DNA of 64,000 bases from JADCRZ01 sp037718865 (GTDB lineage: Bacteria; Bacteroidota; Bacteroidia; Chitinophagales; Chitinophagaceae), in contig JBBJMP010000016.1 in NCBI GenBank assembly GCA_037718865.1, positions 1 through 64,000 of the forward strand. Reading direction: 5' to 3'. Position numbers and translations under genes: made by a program. Under the pieces are notes generated by a model. The model saw only the letters and a program-made list of their open reading frames with translations. It searched no databases and was not told where the DNA came from. Of this stretch, positions 14,977-24,133 are shown piece after piece. Positions within the stretch are counted from its first letter, which is position 1, and every line of letters starts with the position of its first letter.

Positions 14977-16623
14977 ATGAACCTTGAATCAAATAAGAAT
15001 GAAGACACGATGCGATTGGCATTGAGCCAGTTAAGATCGCGGTTCGACAAACTGTCCCTGGGCGGAGGAAAAAAAGCCATCGAAAAACAGCACGCTAAAA
15101 ATAAGTTAACCGCCCGTGAACGTCTAAACTACCTCATTGATGCAAATTCCCTGTTTATAGAGATAGGTGCCTTTGCCGGGTTTGACATGTATGAAGAACA
15201 AGGTGGTTGTCCGGCCGGCGGCACGGTAGCAGGAATTGGTTATGTCAGTGGGCGGTTATGTGTAATTATTGCCAACGACCAAACGGTGAAGGCAGGTGCC
15301 TGGTTCCCGATAACCGGAAAGAAAAACCTGCGCATGCAGGAGATCGCCATGGAAAATCAGTTGCCGGTGATCTACCTGGTTGACAGTGCCGGCGTATTTT
15401 TACCGTTGCAGGATGAAATATTTCCGGACAAAGAACACTTCGGAAGGATATTCCGGAACAACGCACGTATGAGCGCAATGGGCATTACCCAGATTGCAGC
15501 GGTAATGGGCTCCTGCGTTGCTGGCGGGGCCTATCTCCCTATCATGAGTGATGAAACCCTGATGGTTGAAGGCAACGGTTCTATTTTTCTCGCCGGTCCT
15601 TACCTTGTAAAAGCGGCTATTGGCGAAGATGTTGATGCGGAGACTCTAGGTGGCGCCCTGACGCATAACGGGATCTCCGGCATAGCCGATTATAAATTTG
15701 ACACCGAGCAGGAATGCCTTGAGCAGGTAAAACGGATCATATCAAAATTGGGAAATACACCGAAAGCGGGTTTCGACAGGATAAGCGCGGTACCTCCTTC
15801 AAAAGATCCCCAGGATCTACATGGGATCATTCCGGCTGACAAAAAGCCGTTCGATATGCTGGAGATCATCGAACGCATCACTGATGCGTCTTCAACCGCG
15901 GCAACCACGTCTTCTTTTGAACAGTTCAAGGAAGATTATGGTAAAACTATCCTTTGCGGATATGCGCGTATTGATGGATGGGCGGTAGGCATTGTCGCCA
16001 ACCAGCGAAAAATGGTAAAAAGCAGGAAGGGTGAAGTGCAGATGGGAGGAGTGATCTATAATGACAGCGCCGATAAAGCGGCCCGTTTTATCATGAACTG
16101 TAACCAAAAAAAGATCCCCCTGGTATTTTTACAGGACGTAACCGGCTTTATGGTCGGCAGCCGTAGCGAGCATTCAGGTATAATAAAGGATGGTGCTAAA
16201 ATGGTTAATGCAGTGGCTAATTCGGTTGTGCCGAAAATTACCATCGTCATCGGCAATTCATACGGAGCTGGTAACTATGCCATGTGCGGTAAAGCTTACG
16301 ATCCGAGGTTCATCTACGCATGGCCCACGGCAAAAATTGCCGTGATGGGTGGCGAACAGGCTGCGAAAACCCTGCTACAGATTCAGGTCGCCGGCATGAA
16401 GGCGAAGGGCAGCGAAGTGTCCCTGGCAGAAGAGCAAAAGCTGTTAAATGAGATTCAGGACCGGTATGAAAAACAAACGAGTCCCTATTATGCGGCAGCG
16501 AGGCTTTGGGTTGATGCTATTATTGATCCGCTGGAAACCCGGCAGCTAATTTCACAGGGCATCAATGCCGCCAATCATAACCCGGTAATGGCTGAATTTA
16601 AAACAGGCGTTCTCCAGGTATAA
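14977..16623 (+). CDS. Acyl-CoA carboxylase beta subunit (methylcrotonyl/propionyl-CoA type)
   Basis: The protein is the carboxyltransferase subunit, which transfers CO2 from biotin to an acyl-CoA. From the ATG at 14977 it has 548 residues. KLTARERLNYLIDANS, NDQTVKAGAWFPITGKKNLR, LVDSAGVFLPLQDEIFPDKEHFGR and MGSCVAGGAYLPIMSDE are visible in the N-terminal half. The C-terminal half has GVIYNDSADKAARFI, FLQDVTGFMVG, GNSYGAGNYAMCGKAYDPRF and GGEQAAKTLL. The layout is closest to methylcrotonyl-CoA carboxylase beta chains of leucine degradation, but propionyl- or geranyl-CoA cannot be excluded. No biotin carboxylase gene is nearby. An upstream ATG (14866) would add 37 residues unlike the family and run through the divergent promoter. 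Confidence 0.92.
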   Translation: MNLESNKNEDTMRLALSQLRSRFDKLSLGGGKKAIEKQHAKNKLTARERLNYLIDANSLFIEIGAFAGFDMYEEQGGCPAGGTVAGIGYVSGRLCVIIANDQTVKAGAWFPITGKKNLRMQEIAMENQLPVIYLVDSAGVFLPLQDEIFPDKEHFGRIFRNNARMSAMGITQIAAVMGSCVAGGAYLPIMSDETLMVEGNGSIFLAGPYLVKAAIGEDVDAETLGGALTHNGISGIADYKFDTEQECLEQVKRIISKLGNTPKAGFDRISAVPPSKDPQDLHGIIPADKKPFDMLEIIERITDASSTAATTSSFEQFKEDYGKTILCGYARIDGWAVGIVANQRKMVKSRKGEVQMGGVIYNDSADKAARFIMNCNQKKIPLVFLQDVTGFMVGSRSEHSGIIKDGAKMVNAVANSVVPKITIVIGNSYGAGNYAMCGKAYDPRFIYAWPTAKIAVMGGEQAAKTLLQIQVAGMKAKGSEVSLAEEQKLLNEIQDRYEKQTSPYYAAARLWVDAIIDPLETRQLISQGINAANHNPVMAEFKTGVLQV

Positions 16624-16655
16624 ACCTCATACCTATCACCTCATAACTCCTCTTC

Positions 16656-17444
16656 ATGAAGATAAACATTTACCAGGTTGATGCTTTTACCAATAAATTA
16701 TTTGCCGGCAATCCGGCAGCTGTATGTCCGCTGAACGAATGGTTGCCTGATGAGCTTATGCAAGGAATCGCCATGGAGAACAATCTAAGCGACACGGCTT
16801 TCCTGGTTAAAGAAAGTAAAGACTATCAAATCCGGTGGTTTACGCCAACTACCGAAGTAGCGCTGTGCGGCCATGCCACACTGGCCGCGGCATCTGTCAT
16901 TTTCAATCACTGGGGATATTCAGGCAATGAAATAAATTTTCTCAGCAGGTCCGGCTTACTAAAAGTAATTAAGGAGATTACTGGAAAACTAACGCTTGAC
17001 TTTCCGGCTGATCATCCGCAGGTAACCGATGACCCTCCCTCCTGCATTCTTGAAGGCCTTCTTCTTACCGGTGCACCTGTATACAAAGGAATATATGATT
17101 ACATGGTAGTATTGGAAATTCAGCAACAGGTGGAAGCGATTCAACCAGATTTTAAGACCCTGGCACTGGCGGACGCGAGGGGCATCGTTGTCACTGCTCC
17201 GGGTGATGAAACCGATTTTGTATCCCGGTGCTTCTTTCCACGGTCTGGAATAGACGAAGATCCTGTCACAGGCTCGGCACATACTATGATGACGCCTTTC
17301 TGGACAGAAAAACTGGGGAAAAAGCAGCTAACGGCCATCCAGTTGTCTAAACGAAAGGGCTGGCTGGATTGCGAATTGTCGAATGACAGGGTTTTGATTT
17401 CAGGTTATGCGGTTACTTACCTTAAAGGTGAAATTGAAGTTTAA
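16656..17444 (+). CDS. PhzF-family isomerase/epimerase-like protein
   Basis: PhzF proteins have two diaminopimelate-epimerase-like domains. The best known member isomerises a phenazine precursor, but most bacterial homologues have no assigned reaction. The 262-residue protein shows INIYQVDAFTNKLFAGNPAAV (3-23), ENNLSDTAFL (41-50), IRWFTPTTEVALCGHATLA (about 58-76) and DEDPVTGSAHTMM near residue 206. At the position of the catalytic Glu of PhzF (NLSE) this protein has Asp46. It follows the carboxylase gene by 32 bp and overlaps the RNase HI gene by one base, so the three are probably one operon without an obvious common pathway. Confidence 0.9.
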   Translation: MKINIYQVDAFTNKLFAGNPAAVCPLNEWLPDELMQGIAMENNLSDTAFLVKESKDYQIRWFTPTTEVALCGHATLAAASVIFNHWGYSGNEINFLSRSGLLKVIKEITGKLTLDFPADHPQVTDDPPSCILEGLLLTGAPVYKGIYDYMVVLEIQQQVEAIQPDFKTLALADARGIVVTAPGDETDFVSRCFFPRSGIDEDPVTGSAHTMMTPFWTEKLGKKQLTAIQLSKRKGWLDCELSNDRVLISGYAVTYLKGEIEV

Positions 17445-17908
17445 TGGAATCTAAACCCCTGATCATCTATACCGATGGCTCATCCAGGGGCAATCCCGGA
17501 CCAGGCGGATATGGGCTTATCCTTAAATGGGGTTCGGTAGAAAAAGAATTGTCAAAAGGTTACCGGCTTACTACAAATAACCGCATGGAATTGATGGCCG
17601 TGATAGCAGCACTGGAAAACCTGAAGCGCGACAAATTAACTATCATCATTTATTCCGACAGCCAGTATATCGTCAAAGCCGTCGAACAAGGCTGGTTAAA
17701 GAAATGGATCGCTACGGATTTTAAAGGAGGGAAAAAAAACAAAGACCTGTGGCTGCGTTATTATGAACTGGCAAAGCAACACAAAATCCAATTTAAATGG
17801 GTAAGGGGACATGCAGACAACCCCCATAACAACCGTTGCGATGTGTTAGCTACAACCGCCGCAATGAGTAAGACGCTTGACATTGATGAAGGCTATGAGA
17901 ACGACTAG
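17444..17908 (+). CDS. rnhA: Ribonuclease HI
   Basis: The enzyme cleaves the RNA strand of RNA-DNA hybrids. The 154-residue length is typical for bacterial RNase HI. All four catalytic carboxylates are visible: Asp11 (IYTDGSSRGNPGPGGY), Glu49 (NNRMELMAVIAALE), Asp72 (IYSDSQYIVKAV) and Asp133 (NNRCDVLA). The flexible-loop His is in WVRGHADNP (His123). A basic helix/loop (KKWIATDFKGGKKNKDLW) corresponds to the substrate-handle region. The start codon overlaps the stop codon of the PhzF-like gene (TAATG). Confidence 0.96.
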   Translation: MESKPLIIYTDGSSRGNPGPGGYGLILKWGSVEKELSKGYRLTTNNRMELMAVIAALENLKRDKLTIIIYSDSQYIVKAVEQGWLKKWIATDFKGGKKNKDLWLRYYELAKQHKIQFKWVRGHADNPHNNRCDVLATTAAMSKTLDIDEGYEND

Positions 17909-17949
17909 CTTTGGGTTTAAGGTTTTAACAAAACTTGCTTCACCATTAC

Positions 17950-19290
17950 CTAAGCAATAGCCGACAAAACCGCCCGGGCTACTTCCGCTTTGCAAATATC
18001 GGAGTGACTGGAGATAACAGTGTCCGACTTGAGGTTATACAATACTCCTTTATTAAACGTATACATTGTTGTACCGTTTAGCGCAAAGTCATTGTTTGCT
18101 TCCGGTGTTATCTGGGCGCCGTTCCCACCCATGCCTCCATAAAAATCCTCTTTATCTCCCAGCCCTGAGCCTACCTGCTTCGCAATTCTTGAGGCAATGG
18201 CATAAGCCAGGCCCACTGCCTGGTCGTTGCGAGTATAACTTACTAAAATCGGTCCCAGCACTTTCCCTTCACTGACGACCCGGCGAAAAAAGCCATTCGT
18301 TGTGCCTTCATAATTCTTCGCAAAAGCATAATGCGAAAAAGCGGCTTGCAAAAGGATTAAAGTATCTACAGTAAGTGTTGATGGCCCATCAGGACCCGCC
18401 ACCGCTGCAGTTACCAACCGGCCGCCAAAACTATGGCCGATCAAATGCAGTTTTATTTGCGGAAACCGCCCCCTGATTTGTTTTAATACCGGATGCAATC
18501 CCAAACTGCCTACTTTGCCTGCGCGCTCTTTCATCTGGTAATAAGTTACCCCGTTCAATAAATTCCGTGCGCCGGAAATAATGCCATCAAAAGAAAAGTC
18601 CATACCGGCGGCGCCTCCTTCCTCAGAAAAACGATGGGTTACATTCATGCTGGCTGCGCCTCCGCCATCTGACGGCATCTCGGTATCCCAATGGTCTTCT
18701 AATTTCATTAAAAGTTCTTTTGCATTAACATCACCTAAAGAAGGAATGTCATCTTCATCCGCTTCAACGGCATTTTTTTGCACCGAATCCGTCATCAGGG
18801 CGTTCATCTGTTGTACAAATTCATGTTGCGCATTGGAACTGCGTTGAATGTTTTTTGCCGCAATTTTAGCTTTTTGCAATGTGTTGTTCGCGCCGTCGTC
18901 GTCAAAAGAGTCAGATAAATTCTCTAATTGATCTAAAAGCACCTGTAGTTCTTCAGGTTGACCAGTACCACTTAAACTTGCGGCGCCTCCTCCGGCTATA
19001 AGCTCTTTTTCTGCAAATTTTTTGGAAGGCCAGAGAACGCCTAAAACTGCAAAGCTCCGGTTGGATAATCCCAAAGCTGATTGTTGTTTCGCCAGTAACG
19101 GTACAAAATTCTTATATAATACGCGGGCATCATTCATGTCGTTGTTCCAACCGTGTGAGATAACCAATAAATCGGTAACAGGCTTTTGGCTCATGCCGGT
19201 CAATAATAAGTCAACCGCCTGTTTATCAAAAACAGCGCCTTCTTTCGTAAACTGGACCTCAAAATACGGGTAACCCGATATGTTGTTCAT
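17950..19290 (-). CDS. Cytosolic alpha/beta hydrolase with a large cap insertion
   Basis: The 446-residue protein has no signal peptide. It begins with strands typical of an alpha/beta hydrolase (DLLVISHGWNN, residues 40-50, with the oxyanion-side His-Gly). The nucleophile elbow is at 283-290 (LIGHSFGG, Ser287), and a C-terminal His may lie in SSHSDICKAEVARA. About 190 residues between the two halves (about 90-280) form an acidic insertion. It contains three similar glycine-alanine motifs: AGGGAASLS (about 99-107), DGGGAASMN (about 208-216) and EGGAAGM (224-230). The gene lies 10 bp downstream of a subtilisin-like protease gene and is surely cotranscribed. The substrate is unknown, and the pair may form a regulated protease/effector unit. 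Confidence 0.8.
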   Translation of the reverse strand: MNNISGYPYFEVQFTKEGAVFDKQAVDLLLTGMSQKPVTDLLVISHGWNNDMNDARVLYKNFVPLLAKQQSALGLSNRSFAVLGVLWPSKKFAEKELIAGGGAASLSGTGQPEELQVLLDQLENLSDSFDDDGANNTLQKAKIAAKNIQRSSNAQHEFVQQMNALMTDSVQKNAVEADEDDIPSLGDVNAKELLMKLEDHWDTEMPSDGGGAASMNVTHRFSEEGGAAGMDFSFDGIISGARNLLNGVTYYQMKERAGKVGSLGLHPVLKQIRGRFPQIKLHLIGHSFGGRLVTAAVAGPDGPSTLTVDTLILLQAAFSHYAFAKNYEGTTNGFFRRVVSEGKVLGPILVSYTRNDQAVGLAYAIASRIAKQVGSGLGDKEDFYGGMGGNGAQITPEANNDFALNGTTMYTFNKGVLYNLKSDTVISSHSDICKAEVARAVLSAIA

Positions 19291-19300
19291 ATTATATAAT

Positions 19301-21019
19301 TTATACTGATTGAATGGCCCGCATCAGATCTATCAGCCCGTGCCCCTGAAAATACCGGTCTCTTTTTAAGTCCGTTGCAGTGTTGAGAAATATCGCTTTC
19401 ACCACCTCGGGTTTGCCGATATACTCTTTCCGTATAGAAAGAAATGCCGCAATGACTCCTGATACATGCGGTGCGGCCATACTGGTACCACTGTCTTCCA
19501 CGTAAAGGCAATTGCCCTGGCCCTGCATCTGCGTTTCTGCATCTTTCTTTTTTTCGCCCGCTGCACACGAAATAATTTTTTCACCCGGTGCCACCAGGTC
19601 CGGCTTCAATCTTCCGTCACCGGTAGGGCCTTTTGAAGAAAAATAAGATACGCCGTACGTGTGCGGCATGTTGCGGTGAGTGGATCCTACGGTAATGGCA
19701 AATTCCGCATTTCCCGGATCGTTGATACTGAGAGGCATGCCTGCAGCAACAACGTTCCTGAAGGCCGATTTAACAAATCCGTACCCGGTATTGCCGGCTG
19801 CCACAACTACCACGACTCCTGATTTAACCAACCTGTCGACCTCAACACATAAGGGACTTTGCCCGCAGGCAAACCATTCCGGGTCAAAGTCGTACCCCAA
19901 GCTCATGTTAACTCCCTGGATCTTTAACTCACGCCCGAAACTATTGATTTCCTGAATATATTCAATGGAAACGATAAGGCTGCTCGCTTTGCCCTTTCCT
20001 TCTCCATCAAGAACCTTAAGGCTTACCAGTTTACATTGCGGCGCCATGCCGGATATTTTCTTTTCAATTGTTTCCTTAAAAACGATTTCTCCAAACTCGT
20101 CCCTGTGCCGGACAACAGCCTTTATCTCATCTACTATTTCTCCGGCAATGATACCAGCAACGTGGGTCCCGTGGCCAAAACCATCATCAAATGGTTTTGC
20201 CTTTTCTTCTGTAGTGGCTGTAAAGTCTTTATGATGAGAATCATGAATATTTTCATGCTTTATGAAATGGGGATGGCTCGCATCGATCCCCGAATCAATT
20301 ACCGCCCAGGTGATGCCTTCTCCAAAGGCTGAAAAAGAAGAACGGGCTGCATCGGCTTTTACAGTGCTGATCGATTTGGTGATAAAGGCCTTCACGTCAA
20401 AGTCAGGCCAGATCCGGTAAATCGCCCGGAAGGATTTACCTGTATCTTTTGGTTTTGTATTATCCCCCTTGTTATCGTCGGGTATCAATTGTTTATTATC
20501 TTCCTGAACAAGTTTCCGGATCATTTCTCCGCTTAAGCTTGCAAACACATACTGCCTGCTGATGTCGGTTTTGACATGATTGATTAATATATCTTCCCGC
20601 TTTGGCGTTTCTTCTTCCTGTATATCCTCAATCATCTTTTTCACCCGCTTCTGCGCTTCTTCCCTGCCGCCTTTGAAGCTTAAATGTAAATCAATAACTA
20701 TATCGTAAACTTTTACGGGGAGCAAATATGGCAGTAGTTCACGTTTTTTTGCCGCCTCTTTGATTAAATTCAATATATCCTTTTTTTCCGCTTCGTCATA
20801 TATCTCGAAATCTGGTAACTTTCGCGGCACCTTGCCCTTTGATGCCGCTTCCTGTATAAGCGTCGCGATTTTCTCCCTTGTAAGGTCCTCCACTTTAATT
20901 CTGTTGAGCAGAGGAATAGCAATGATGGTTCTGTCCAATACATAAGGCGTAAATTTCGGATCATCCGGACTGCTTCCGGGTAAAGGAGCCTTACCCATCT
21001 TTTGGTTGCCTTCAGCCAT
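19301..21019 (-). CDS. Subtilisin-like (S8) serine protease, cytosolic, with I9-like prodomain
   Basis: The catalytic domain (about 228-572) carries the full triad and oxyanion residue: Asp242 (WAVIDSGIDASHP), His283 (FGHGTHVAGIIAGE), Asn410 (VVAAGNTGYG) and Ser513 (DSGTSMAAPHVSG). There is no signal peptide. The first 110 residues are charged and predicted helical. Residues about 103-215 resemble an I9-type inhibitory prodomain (VYDIVIDLHLSF, then RQYVFASLSGEMIRKL). The absence of a signal peptide points to an intracellular protease, unlike most subtilases of this phylum. It forms a two-gene unit with the alpha/beta hydrolase. The ATG at 21019 fits, since the adjacent sequence upstream is a dispersed repeat. 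Confidence 0.9.
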   Translation of the reverse strand: MAEGNQKMGKAPLPGSSPDDPKFTPYVLDRTIIAIPLLNRIKVEDLTREKIATLIQEAASKGKVPRKLPDFEIYDEAEKKDILNLIKEAAKKRELLPYLLPVKVYDIVIDLHLSFKGGREEAQKRVKKMIEDIQEEETPKREDILINHVKTDISRQYVFASLSGEMIRKLVQEDNKQLIPDDNKGDNTKPKDTGKSFRAIYRIWPDFDVKAFITKSISTVKADAARSSFSAFGEGITWAVIDSGIDASHPHFIKHENIHDSHHKDFTATTEEKAKPFDDGFGHGTHVAGIIAGEIVDEIKAVVRHRDEFGEIVFKETIEKKISGMAPQCKLVSLKVLDGEGKGKASSLIVSIEYIQEINSFGRELKIQGVNMSLGYDFDPEWFACGQSPLCVEVDRLVKSGVVVVVAAGNTGYGFVKSAFRNVVAAGMPLSINDPGNAEFAITVGSTHRNMPHTYGVSYFSSKGPTGDGRLKPDLVAPGEKIISCAAGEKKKDAETQMQGQGNCLYVEDSGTSMAAPHVSGVIAAFLSIRKEYIGKPEVVKAIFLNTATDLKRDRYFQGHGLIDLMRAIQSV

Positions 21020-21045
21020 TTCGTTTGGTTTTTTGTCTTAACTTT

Positions 21046-21117
21046 CTTGTCATCTCGAATGAGCCCATAGCGCATATTAAACTTAAAGAATGTTTCGGGC
21101 GAAATGAGAGATCTCTA
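21046..21117. repeat. Dispersed intergenic repeat (GTCATTTCGA...GAGATCTC type)
   Basis: CTTGTCATCTCGAATGAGCC followed about 35 bp later by TTTCGGGCGAAATGAGAGATCTC resembles a hairpin-forming repeat often seen between Bacteroidota genes. It lies between the protease gene and the DUF6580 gene. The rest of the 298 bp gap holds no other feature that I can see. Confidence 0.45.
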
Positions 21118-21317
21118 AAATGGTTTATTATCAATACTCATCCGTTATCAACCACAGGCACGAAGTCGATTTCAATGGGGCACCGAAAGGAGTGTACAAC
21201 TAAACCCAGATAAAAATAATATAATAAACCATATCCGGCAACTTTTCCAGTAAAATAAAGTGGAGACTAAAAGAGGAAATTATACAGAGAGATTTTAAAA
21301 CGCAACAAGTTTAACTA

Positions 21318-21878
21318 TTAGGCCATTCTGGTTTTATACGCAGATTTATTCAGTAAGTAATATCCCCCGAATAAAATGATGCTGAAAACAACACCTGCCA
21401 GTAAGCTTCCTTTGTAAAAAGGCAGGGCGTCGGTATAACATTGCATTAAACCGGCCCATGTTTTAGGGCGTTGCAGACCTCCACCATTGATCCATAAAAG
21501 AAAATTTGATGCAAGAAAAAACAGGGTCGGGGCAAGAAGACCATAGGCAAAAACAGATATTGCCGTCACTCTTTTCATAGTGAATCCGAGACAGGTCACC
21601 CCCATGAATAATAAATAATTCTGCAACTGACCTTTGTAAATGCCGGGCATATCCATGACACCATAAGTATATAAAACCTGGTATATCACATCAGAAAGGA
21701 ACATGGAAAAAAGCGGCAAAGCAAAAGCCCATTTCTTATAATTTATCATAGCTCCGGCAAAAACGGCCATTGCTATCTGCGGAGCAAAACCCCACGGGCG
21801 ATTGGGAAAAACGCGATATAAAGCCGCAACAACAATTAATAGAATAAAGGCCCAAAGCAATGATTTATTCAATCTCAT
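21318..21878 (-). CDS. DUF6580 membrane protein (possible transporter component)
   Basis: The 186-residue protein has five or six hydrophobic helices. An N-terminal anchor (LLWAFILLIVVAALY) is followed by the family block FPNRPWGFAPQIAMAVFAGAMI, where the RxxPxxPxxFAP pattern is typical of DUF6580. A Lys/Arg-containing cytoplasmic loop and a final helix (AGVVFSIILFGGYYLL) complete it. The family has been likened to substrate-binding subunits of ECF-type vitamin transporters, but no substrate is established. The gene is alone on the minus strand, with a perfect -7 box 18 bp upstream. Confidence 0.8.
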   Translation of the reverse strand: MRLNKSLLWAFILLIVVAALYRVFPNRPWGFAPQIAMAVFAGAMINYKKWAFALPLFSMFLSDVIYQVLYTYGVMDMPGIYKGQLQNYLLFMGVTCLGFTMKRVTAISVFAYGLLAPTLFFLASNFLLWINGGGLQRPKTWAGLMQCYTDALPFYKGSLLAGVVFSIILFGGYYLLNKSAYKTRMA

Positions 21879-21895
21879 AGTTTAGATATAGACCG

Positions 21896-21903
21896 CAAAA
21901 ATA
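21896..21903 (-). promoter_or_regulatory. Candidate -7 box (TATTTTTG) for the DUF6580 gene
   Basis: Read on the minus strand, this is an exact TAnnTTTG match 18 bp upstream of the ATG at 21878. The -33 region has no clear TTG at the usual distance. Confidence 0.4.
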
Positions 21904-21948
21904 ACGCAAAAAGCCCTTAATCACCAGCTTATTCTTTAAATTATTCAC

Positions 21949-23166
21949 TTATGCCGCGGGAACGGACGCCCTGAATATGACAGCATTGTCAGTTGCTGTC
22001 CACAACAGCTTTGCGCCGGCAAACGCCAAAGCGGCTTCACCTTTTCCAAGCGAAAGTTTTAGTGCTTCGTTGTTTTCACTAACCGTAACGGATCCATCCA
22101 TTACCAGGAAGATCTCAACTGTAGAAGAATGAAGAGAAACCAGTTGATCTCGTGGTATGGTCAGCCTGGACAGCTGAAAATCAGGTGCAGGCGAGGAGTA
22201 AACCTCTTCAAATTCGTTTATGCGGTTACCGCGTAAGACGACTGGATCAGTAGGATCAAATTGTACATGTTTCATCAACTCGTCAACGTCGATATGTTTA
22301 GGCGTTAGTCCGCCGCGCAGTACGTTATCTGAATTCGCCATGATCTCCAGGTTCTGGCCTTCCAGGTAGGCATGCAACAGTCCGGCATCCTGAAAAATGG
22401 CTTCGCCCGGATTAAGATGCACCAGGTTCAGCAAATAAATGGAAAATATGCCACGGTCAACCTTATCAGGTTCATTGAAGGTAAGTGCTGCCCGGGCCGC
22501 CCAGAAATCCGGGTTGTTTTTTGATAATTCCTGGTTCTCGTATTGCAGGAATATCCGTTCCAGCAAGGGCTTGCAGATTTCATTTACCTGGGCTTGCTTC
22601 ATGGACATCAGGTTGCCGTAAAGTTTCTCATATCCACCTTCATCAAACAATGCCTGCATAAAAGTAAATTCCGGAACAGCAGCAATGGCAGCTTTAAGCT
22701 GTTCTTCAGGTTTAAAACCATGCAATAGTGAGAAATCACTCAGGGCCACCATTAATTCAGGCTTATGATTGTTGTCTTTATAGTTCCGGTGTGATGCTGT
22801 TAAGGCAATGCCTGCCTGATTTTCTTTTTCAAATTCCATGGCTGCGGCCTGTTTGGAAGGATGCACCTGTATAGACAGCATATCCTTTACATCAAGTATT
22901 TTCAACAGATAGGGCAACCGCCCATATTGCTCTTTTACTGTAGTGCCCAATACTGACGGGTTCTCACGGATATACTGATTCAGCGGCGTAACAGCAGGTC
23001 CTTCAAATTCGGAAGAGAGATTATCGTGTGCACCAAGCCAGTATTCTGCAAAGGGCTGATCACCATCATTAGGGAGATTTAATAAAGCAGGCAGGAAAGA
23101 ATGGCCGCCCCATTGATAATGCTGAACTTTGCCGGACAACCTGAATAAATTACTTTTAGCGCTCAT
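21949..23166 (-). CDS. manA: Mannose-6-phosphate isomerase, class I
   Basis: The zinc enzyme interconverts mannose-6-phosphate and fructose-6-phosphate, linking glycolysis to GDP-mannose and surface polysaccharides. The 405-residue protein has the type I signatures: KVQHYQWGGHSFLP (13-26), FAEYWLGAHDN (39-49), MLSIQVHPSKQAA (96-108, with the zinc-ligand motif QVHP), and YKDNNHKPELMVALSDF (128-144). A further zinc-site motif, GLLHAYLEGQNLEIM, lies near residue 263. The cupin C-terminal domain follows to the end. The gene is divergent from yraN, and the 49 bp between them must hold both promoters. Confidence 0.95.
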   Translation of the reverse strand: MSAKSNLFRLSGKVQHYQWGGHSFLPALLNLPNDGDQPFAEYWLGAHDNLSSEFEGPAVTPLNQYIRENPSVLGTTVKEQYGRLPYLLKILDVKDMLSIQVHPSKQAAAMEFEKENQAGIALTASHRNYKDNNHKPELMVALSDFSLLHGFKPEEQLKAAIAAVPEFTFMQALFDEGGYEKLYGNLMSMKQAQVNEICKPLLERIFLQYENQELSKNNPDFWAARAALTFNEPDKVDRGIFSIYLLNLVHLNPGEAIFQDAGLLHAYLEGQNLEIMANSDNVLRGGLTPKHIDVDELMKHVQFDPTDPVVLRGNRINEFEEVYSSPAPDFQLSRLTIPRDQLVSLHSSTVEIFLVMDGSVTVSENNEALKLSLGKGEAALAFAGAKLLWTATDNAVIFRASVPAA

Positions 23167-23215
23167 CAGAAATTATTTTACTGTACCAAACCCGGGATAA
23201 AGATAACAGTCACTA

Positions 23216-23572
23216 ATGGCATTACACAATGAGTTGGGAAAATATGGTGAAGAATTGGGTAAGCTGTTTTTTACGGAAAGACAGTTTAATATCTTGTACG
23301 TAAACTGGAAATATTCTTACTACGAGATTGACATCATAGCAAGCAAGGATCAGGTACTTCATTTTGTTGAAGTCAAGACCCGGAAAAGCGATCGATTCGG
23401 GCTACCTGAAGAAAGTGTTGACGGGAAAAAATTAAAGAAACTCATGAACGCCGCTGAAGCGTTCTTATACAAATATCCGGAATGGAAACGCGTTCAATAT
23501 GATATCCTGTCTATTTCTTTCAAAGCAGGTAACAAGCCGGAGTTCTTTTTTATCGAAGATGTATTTCTGTAA
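23216..23572 (+). CDS. YraN/UPF0102 endonuclease-like protein
   Basis: This 118-residue protein has the typical UPF0102 length and pattern: GKYGEELGKLFF (8-19), then YYEIDIIASKDQVLHFVEVKTR. Asp in EIDII and Glu-Val-Lys in FVEVKTR form the metal-site signature of restriction-endonuclease-like folds. A role in DNA processing or recombination is assumed for the family but not proven. The 3' end overlaps the convergent YkgJ-family gene by 23 bp. Confidence 0.92.
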   Translation: MALHNELGKYGEELGKLFFTERQFNILYVNWKYSYYEIDIIASKDQVLHFVEVKTRKSDRFGLPEESVDGKKLKKLMNAAEAFLYKYPEWKRVQYDILSISFKAGNKPEFFFIEDVFL

Positions 23573-24077
23573 CCACCCCTTGTCCCAATAACATTTTCAT
23601 TTTCTCCACCATCTTGTAAGTGGCCGGACAATATTGTATGTTCTGTTTGTGAACGTGTACATAATCGGCCATCTTCTTCTTTGTCAGATGCGGAAAGCCC
23701 GAGCAATCTGCCGGGCGTACTTCATAAATTGAACACATGTTATTGGTTAGATTGAGGAACTGGCAAGGCTGCTGCTTATTCATCCAGTCATTGTCTTTTT
23801 TCTCCAAGTATAAGTATTTTTCCCGGAAGGCCAGCGGCTGCATGCCCAGGTGATCCGATATCCGCCTGACATCTTTCACCGTAAACGTAGGAGACATGGT
23901 TTTGCAGCAATTGGCACAACCCAGGCAATCCACTTCCTTCCACACGTTCTGGCTTACCAGTTCTGCCATTTTATCAAGGCCTTTAGGTGGATCCTTTTCC
24001 AGCTTGCCTAGGAACCGCCTTAATATTCTTTTATTTAGAATAACATTTTTCTGAAACAAGCGCAGATTAATTTTCAT
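23550..24077 (-). CDS. YkgJ-family cysteine-cluster protein
   Basis: From the ATG at 24077 the protein has 175 residues, with the characteristic cysteine pattern CLGCANCC near residue 50. CQFLNLTNNMCSIYEVRPADC follows about 50-70 residues later. These cysteines probably bind a zinc ion or an iron-sulfur cluster. The biochemical function of the family is unknown. The basic N-terminus (LRLFQKNVILNKRILRRFL) is amphipathic. An upstream ATG at 24113 would add 12 residues of poor quality. The gene overlaps yraN tail to tail by 23 bp. Confidence 0.88.
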   Translation of the reverse strand: MKINLRLFQKNVILNKRILRRFLGKLEKDPPKGLDKMAELVSQNVWKEVDCLGCANCCKTMSPTFTVKDVRRISDHLGMQPLAFREKYLYLEKKDNDWMNKQQPCQFLNLTNNMCSIYEVRPADCSGFPHLTKKKMADYVHVHKQNIQYCPATYKMVEKMKMLLGQGVVTEIHLR

Positions 24078-24133
24078 TATTGACCGTTGAAATGCGAATT
24101 TTGAATGGAACACCTAAATTAGTATTTTTTGAG

